A stretch of DNA of 64,000 bases from Ancylobacter koreensis. GTDB taxonomy: Bacteria > Pseudomonadota > Alphaproteobacteria > Rhizobiales > Xanthobacteraceae. The position numbers were made by a program, and so were the translations under genes. Below the pieces are notes generated by a model. That model searched no databases. It was not told the DNA's origin and saw only the letters and a program-made list of their open reading frames with translations. This document shows, in pieces, positions 63,713-64,000 of the stretch (position 1 is its first letter; each line of letters begins with the position of its first letter). The stretch lies in NCBI RefSeq assembly GCF_023016525.1, contig NZ_JALKCG010000004.1:124001-188000 (forward strand), given 5' to 3'.

Positions 63713-64000
63713 ATGAACGAACGCACCTATCTCGACCATAACGCGACCTCGCCCATCCGCCCGGAAGCCCGGGCGGCGCTGCTGGCGGCGCTCGACGCCA
63801 CCGGCAACGGCTCGTCCGTGCATGGCGAGGGGCGGGCCTCGCGGGCGACGATGGAGGCCGCGCGTGCCCGCGTGGCGGCGCTGGTCGGGGCGGATCCGCG
63901 CGGCGTCATCTTTACCTCCTGCGGCACCGAGGCCGACACGCTCGCCCTGACGCCGCACTACAGGCGCGGCGAGGAGGCGCTGTCCCTCGACGTGCTGCTG
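63713..64000 (+). CDS. Cysteine desulfurase (NifS/IscS-like), 3' end outside the window
   Basis: The first 96 codons of a PLP-dependent cysteine desulfurase that mobilises sulphur from cysteine for Fe-S cluster assembly. The start MNERTYLDHNATSPIRPEARAA and the region NGSSVHGEGRASRATMEAARARVAALVGA ... IFTSCGTEADTLAL are diagnostic for the group. The PLP lysine and active-site cysteine lie beyond the window. In Rhizobiales such a gene usually opens the sufBCDS operon, which would fit the Irr-type box upstream; the downstream genes are not visible. Confidence 0.9.
   Translation, partial: MNERTYLDHNATSPIRPEARAALLAALDATGNGSSVHGEGRASRATMEAARARVAALVGADPRGVIFTSCGTEADTLALTPHYRRGEEALSLDVLL

Overview
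The window is about 64 kb of high-GC chromosome from an alphaproteobacterium, most likely a member of the Hyphomicrobiales (Rhizobiales) and possibly near Xanthobacteraceae. The genus-level guess is inference. Pointers are the block NDUFA12-like complex I subunit / DUF2155 / aat / accC / accB / aroQ, an HdaA-type DnaA regulator next to ppk and ppx, a very large B12-dependent ribonucleotide reductase (NrdJ), an RNase E with an acidic insertion in its S1 domain, and an Irr-type iron box in front of a cysteine desulfurase gene. Almost everything is housekeeping. Genes are packed tightly, often with 2-10 base gaps or 4-base overlaps. I found no rRNA, tRNA, CRISPR array, phage or transposase.

Layout. 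1-4.7 kb: two tandem TerC/YjbE membrane proteins (the first cut by the window edge), a molybdopterin oxidoreductase with a six-fold DPRAA repeat at its N-terminus, and a DUF1398 gene with a MarR regulator. 4.7-8.7 kb: a perfect 16-bp-arm palindrome between marR and a divergent transglutaminase gene, then purM-purN and a GAF-GGDEF protein. 8.7-19.6 kb: a BenE-type transporter, then perM-like, hdaA, ppk, ppx, rnd (opposite strand), a DUF992 protein and aspS. 19.7-26.2 kb: a large AsmA-like unknown, the malic enzyme/phosphotransacetylase fusion maeB, two related glycine-zipper secreted proteins and two cold-shock proteins. 26.3-32.4 kb: a GNAT acetyltransferase, a GFA protein, a small insertion, and nrdJ. 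33-43 kb: an MFS transporter, a complex I accessory subunit, DUF2155, aat, a VapBC toxin-antitoxin pair, accC-accB-aroQ, a DsbA-like protein, an M48 protease and an aminotransferase. 43-55 kb: an HxlR regulator divergent from an NmrA-like gene, a second transglutaminase, rne, amiC, PBP1A, a GST and prfB. 55-64 kb: a Bcp peroxiredoxin, a 1195-residue AsmA/DUF3971 protein, tyrS, anmK, a small exported protein, an alpha/beta hydrolase, and the start of an Fe-S assembly operon.

The most unusual locus is at 27.54-28.83 kb. Two unrecognised, visibly AT-richer genes sit directly behind nrdJ on the same strand. They are bracketed by a 104-bp direct repeat (two mismatches) that is the 3' end of nrdJ itself. 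The full-length nrdJ uses one copy. The displaced copy still lies next to a strong hairpin that looks like the original nrdJ terminator. The arrangement inserts a two-gene cargo into the nrdJ transcription unit without damaging NrdJ, and no integrase is visible. I regard this as the candidate undescribed system of the window.

Other regulatory signals read directly from the sequence are the MarR palindrome, a sigma70-like promoter with an Irr-type palindrome at 63.5 kb, a Shine-Dalgarno sequence embedded in an inverted repeat before the small exported protein at 62.26 kb, and two families of dispersed intergenic palindromes.
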